From the NCBI GenBank assembly GCA_015485375.1, contig WFTU01000391.1, positions 1-6,363 of the forward strand: 6,363 bases of DNA. Reading direction: 5' to 3'. Position 1 is the stretch's first letter; each line of letters begins with the position of its first letter. Below, one piece after another: positions 5,637-6,363 of the stretch. The DNA comes from Paracoccaceae bacterium (GTDB lineage: Bacteria; Pseudomonadota; Alphaproteobacteria; Rhodobacterales; Rhodobacteraceae). The position numbers and the translations under genes were made by a program. The notes under the pieces are model-generated. The model saw only the letters and a list, made by a program, of their open reading frames with translations, was not told where the DNA came from and searched no databases.

Positions 5637-6363
5637 TTAATTTCCTGCCTCGACCGGAATACAGGGGTTATTATCGCCCGCCGGAAACACAAAACAGCGG
5701 TCGCGCCGCATGGACAGCCAGAGCGGCGTGCCCTCCTTGGGAAGGAAAACCCCCGGCACCGTAGCCCGCAACAGCGACCGGTCATATTCCATGCGCAGTT
5801 CCACCAGCGATTCACTGCCCAGAAACCGTGCGCGTTCCACCAGACCGCGCGCCGGAACGCCTTCCTGCGGGGTCGGGTTCGGCCCCTTGCCGTTGCGGTC
5901 GAAATCGATGCGCAGGTGCTGCGGCCGGATCACGATCTCCACCTTGGTGCCATCCTCCATGCCCGGCGCGAAAAACTGCCCGAAGGGCGTATTGGTCTGT
6001 GCGTTCACCACCTTGCCGCAAATCACATTGACGTCCGAGAAAAACGCCGCCGCCTCGCGATCCTTGGGGTTGTTATAGATGTTATAGGGCGCGCCGATCT
6101 GCACGATCTCCCCGCGCCGCATCAGCGCAATCTGGTCGGCCATACGCATGGCCTCCTCGGGTTCGTGCGTCACCAGCAAAACGGCGGTGCCTTCCTCTTT
6201 CAGGATGCCCAGCGTCTCGTCGCGGATCCCGTCGCGCAGGCGGTTGTCCAGCCCGCTGAACGGCTCGTCCATCAACATCACTTCGGGTTTCGGCGCCAGC
6301 GCCCGCGCCAGTGCCACCCGCTGCTGCTCGCCGCCCGACAGCATATGCGGATACTTGTCCGCC
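5637..6363 (-). CDS. ABC transporter ATP-binding protein, FbpC/PotA-like (partial, N-terminus missing)
   Basis: This is the C-terminal 241 residues of an ABC importer ATPase that would energise uptake through an inner-membrane permease pair. The gene enters from the right edge, so Walker A and the Q-loop are outside the window and the ATG at 6344 is internal. The visible part has the ABC signature LSGGEQQR, Walker B VMLMDEP with the catalytic Glu at about plus 6264-6266, the D-loop SGLD, and the H-loop VTHEP with its His at 6165-6167. A long C-terminal region with IRPQHLRI and a final beta-rich stretch follows and fits a TOBE-type regulatory domain. This overall form matches ferric iron, polyamine or related importers. 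I lean to an FbpC-like iron transporter, but the substrate cannot be fixed without the permease and binding-protein genes. It ends 110 bases before tatA on the same strand. Confidence 0.88.
   Translation of the reverse strand, partial: ADKYPHMLSGGEQQRVALARALAPKPEVMLMDEPFSGLDNRLRDGIRDETLGILKEEGTAVLLVTHEPEEAMRMADQIALMRRGEIVQIGAPYNIYNNPKDREAAAFFSDVNVICGKVVNAQTNTPFGQFFAPGMEDGTKVEIVIRPQHLRIDFDRNGKGPNPTPQEGVPARGLVERARFLGSESLVELRMEYDRSLLRATVPGVFLPKEGTPLWLSMRRDRCFVFPAGDNNPCIPVEAGN

Overview
The window looks like a chromosomal segment of an alphaproteobacterium, most likely in or near the Rhodobacteraceae (Roseobacter group). I base this on the high GC content, on the form of the TatA, TatC and SurE proteins, and on the clustering of serS, surE, pcm, a LysM/LytM lipoprotein gene, a DUF815 ATPase gene and tatABC. 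That clustering I recall for this family; no database search was possible. I see no sign of phage, transposon, CRISPR or recent transfer.

Layout. Plus strand, left half: the 3' end of serS (1-245), an intergenic stem-loop and candidate promoter (246-356), then a tight run surE (357-1139), pcm (1140-1787) and an nlpD-like lipoprotein gene (1824-2915). surE and pcm abut exactly. pcm and nlpD are separated by 36 bases holding a GC hairpin and a ribosome binding site. Minus strand, right half, read right to left: the 3' part of an ABC transporter ATPase gene (5637-6363, running off the window), a 110-base gap with a terminator-like hairpin, a candidate promoter and a leader hairpin, then tatA (5311-5526), tatB (4700-5275), tatC (3776-4681) and a DUF815 AAA+ ATPase gene (2937-3776). 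The ATPase gene overlaps tatC by one base. The two groups converge on a 21-base gap at 2916-2936.

How the genes fit together. SurE (nucleotidase) and Pcm (isoaspartyl protein repair) are stress and stationary-phase maintenance enzymes. The NlpD-like lipoprotein has a LytM domain lacking most zinc ligands, so it is probably a regulator of cell-wall amidases rather than an enzyme. The surE-pcm-nlpD order matches gammaproteobacteria, but no rpoS follows. TatA, TatB and TatC form the twin-arginine translocase that exports folded proteins. The fourth gene of that operon encodes an uncharacterised AAA+ ATPase whose translation is probably coupled to tatC.

This is mostly a well-conserved housekeeping region, and I do not claim a new system. 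The points most worth a second look are the DUF815 ATPase locked to tatC, the oppositely charged cytoplasmic tails of TatB and TatC, and the degenerate LytM domain.
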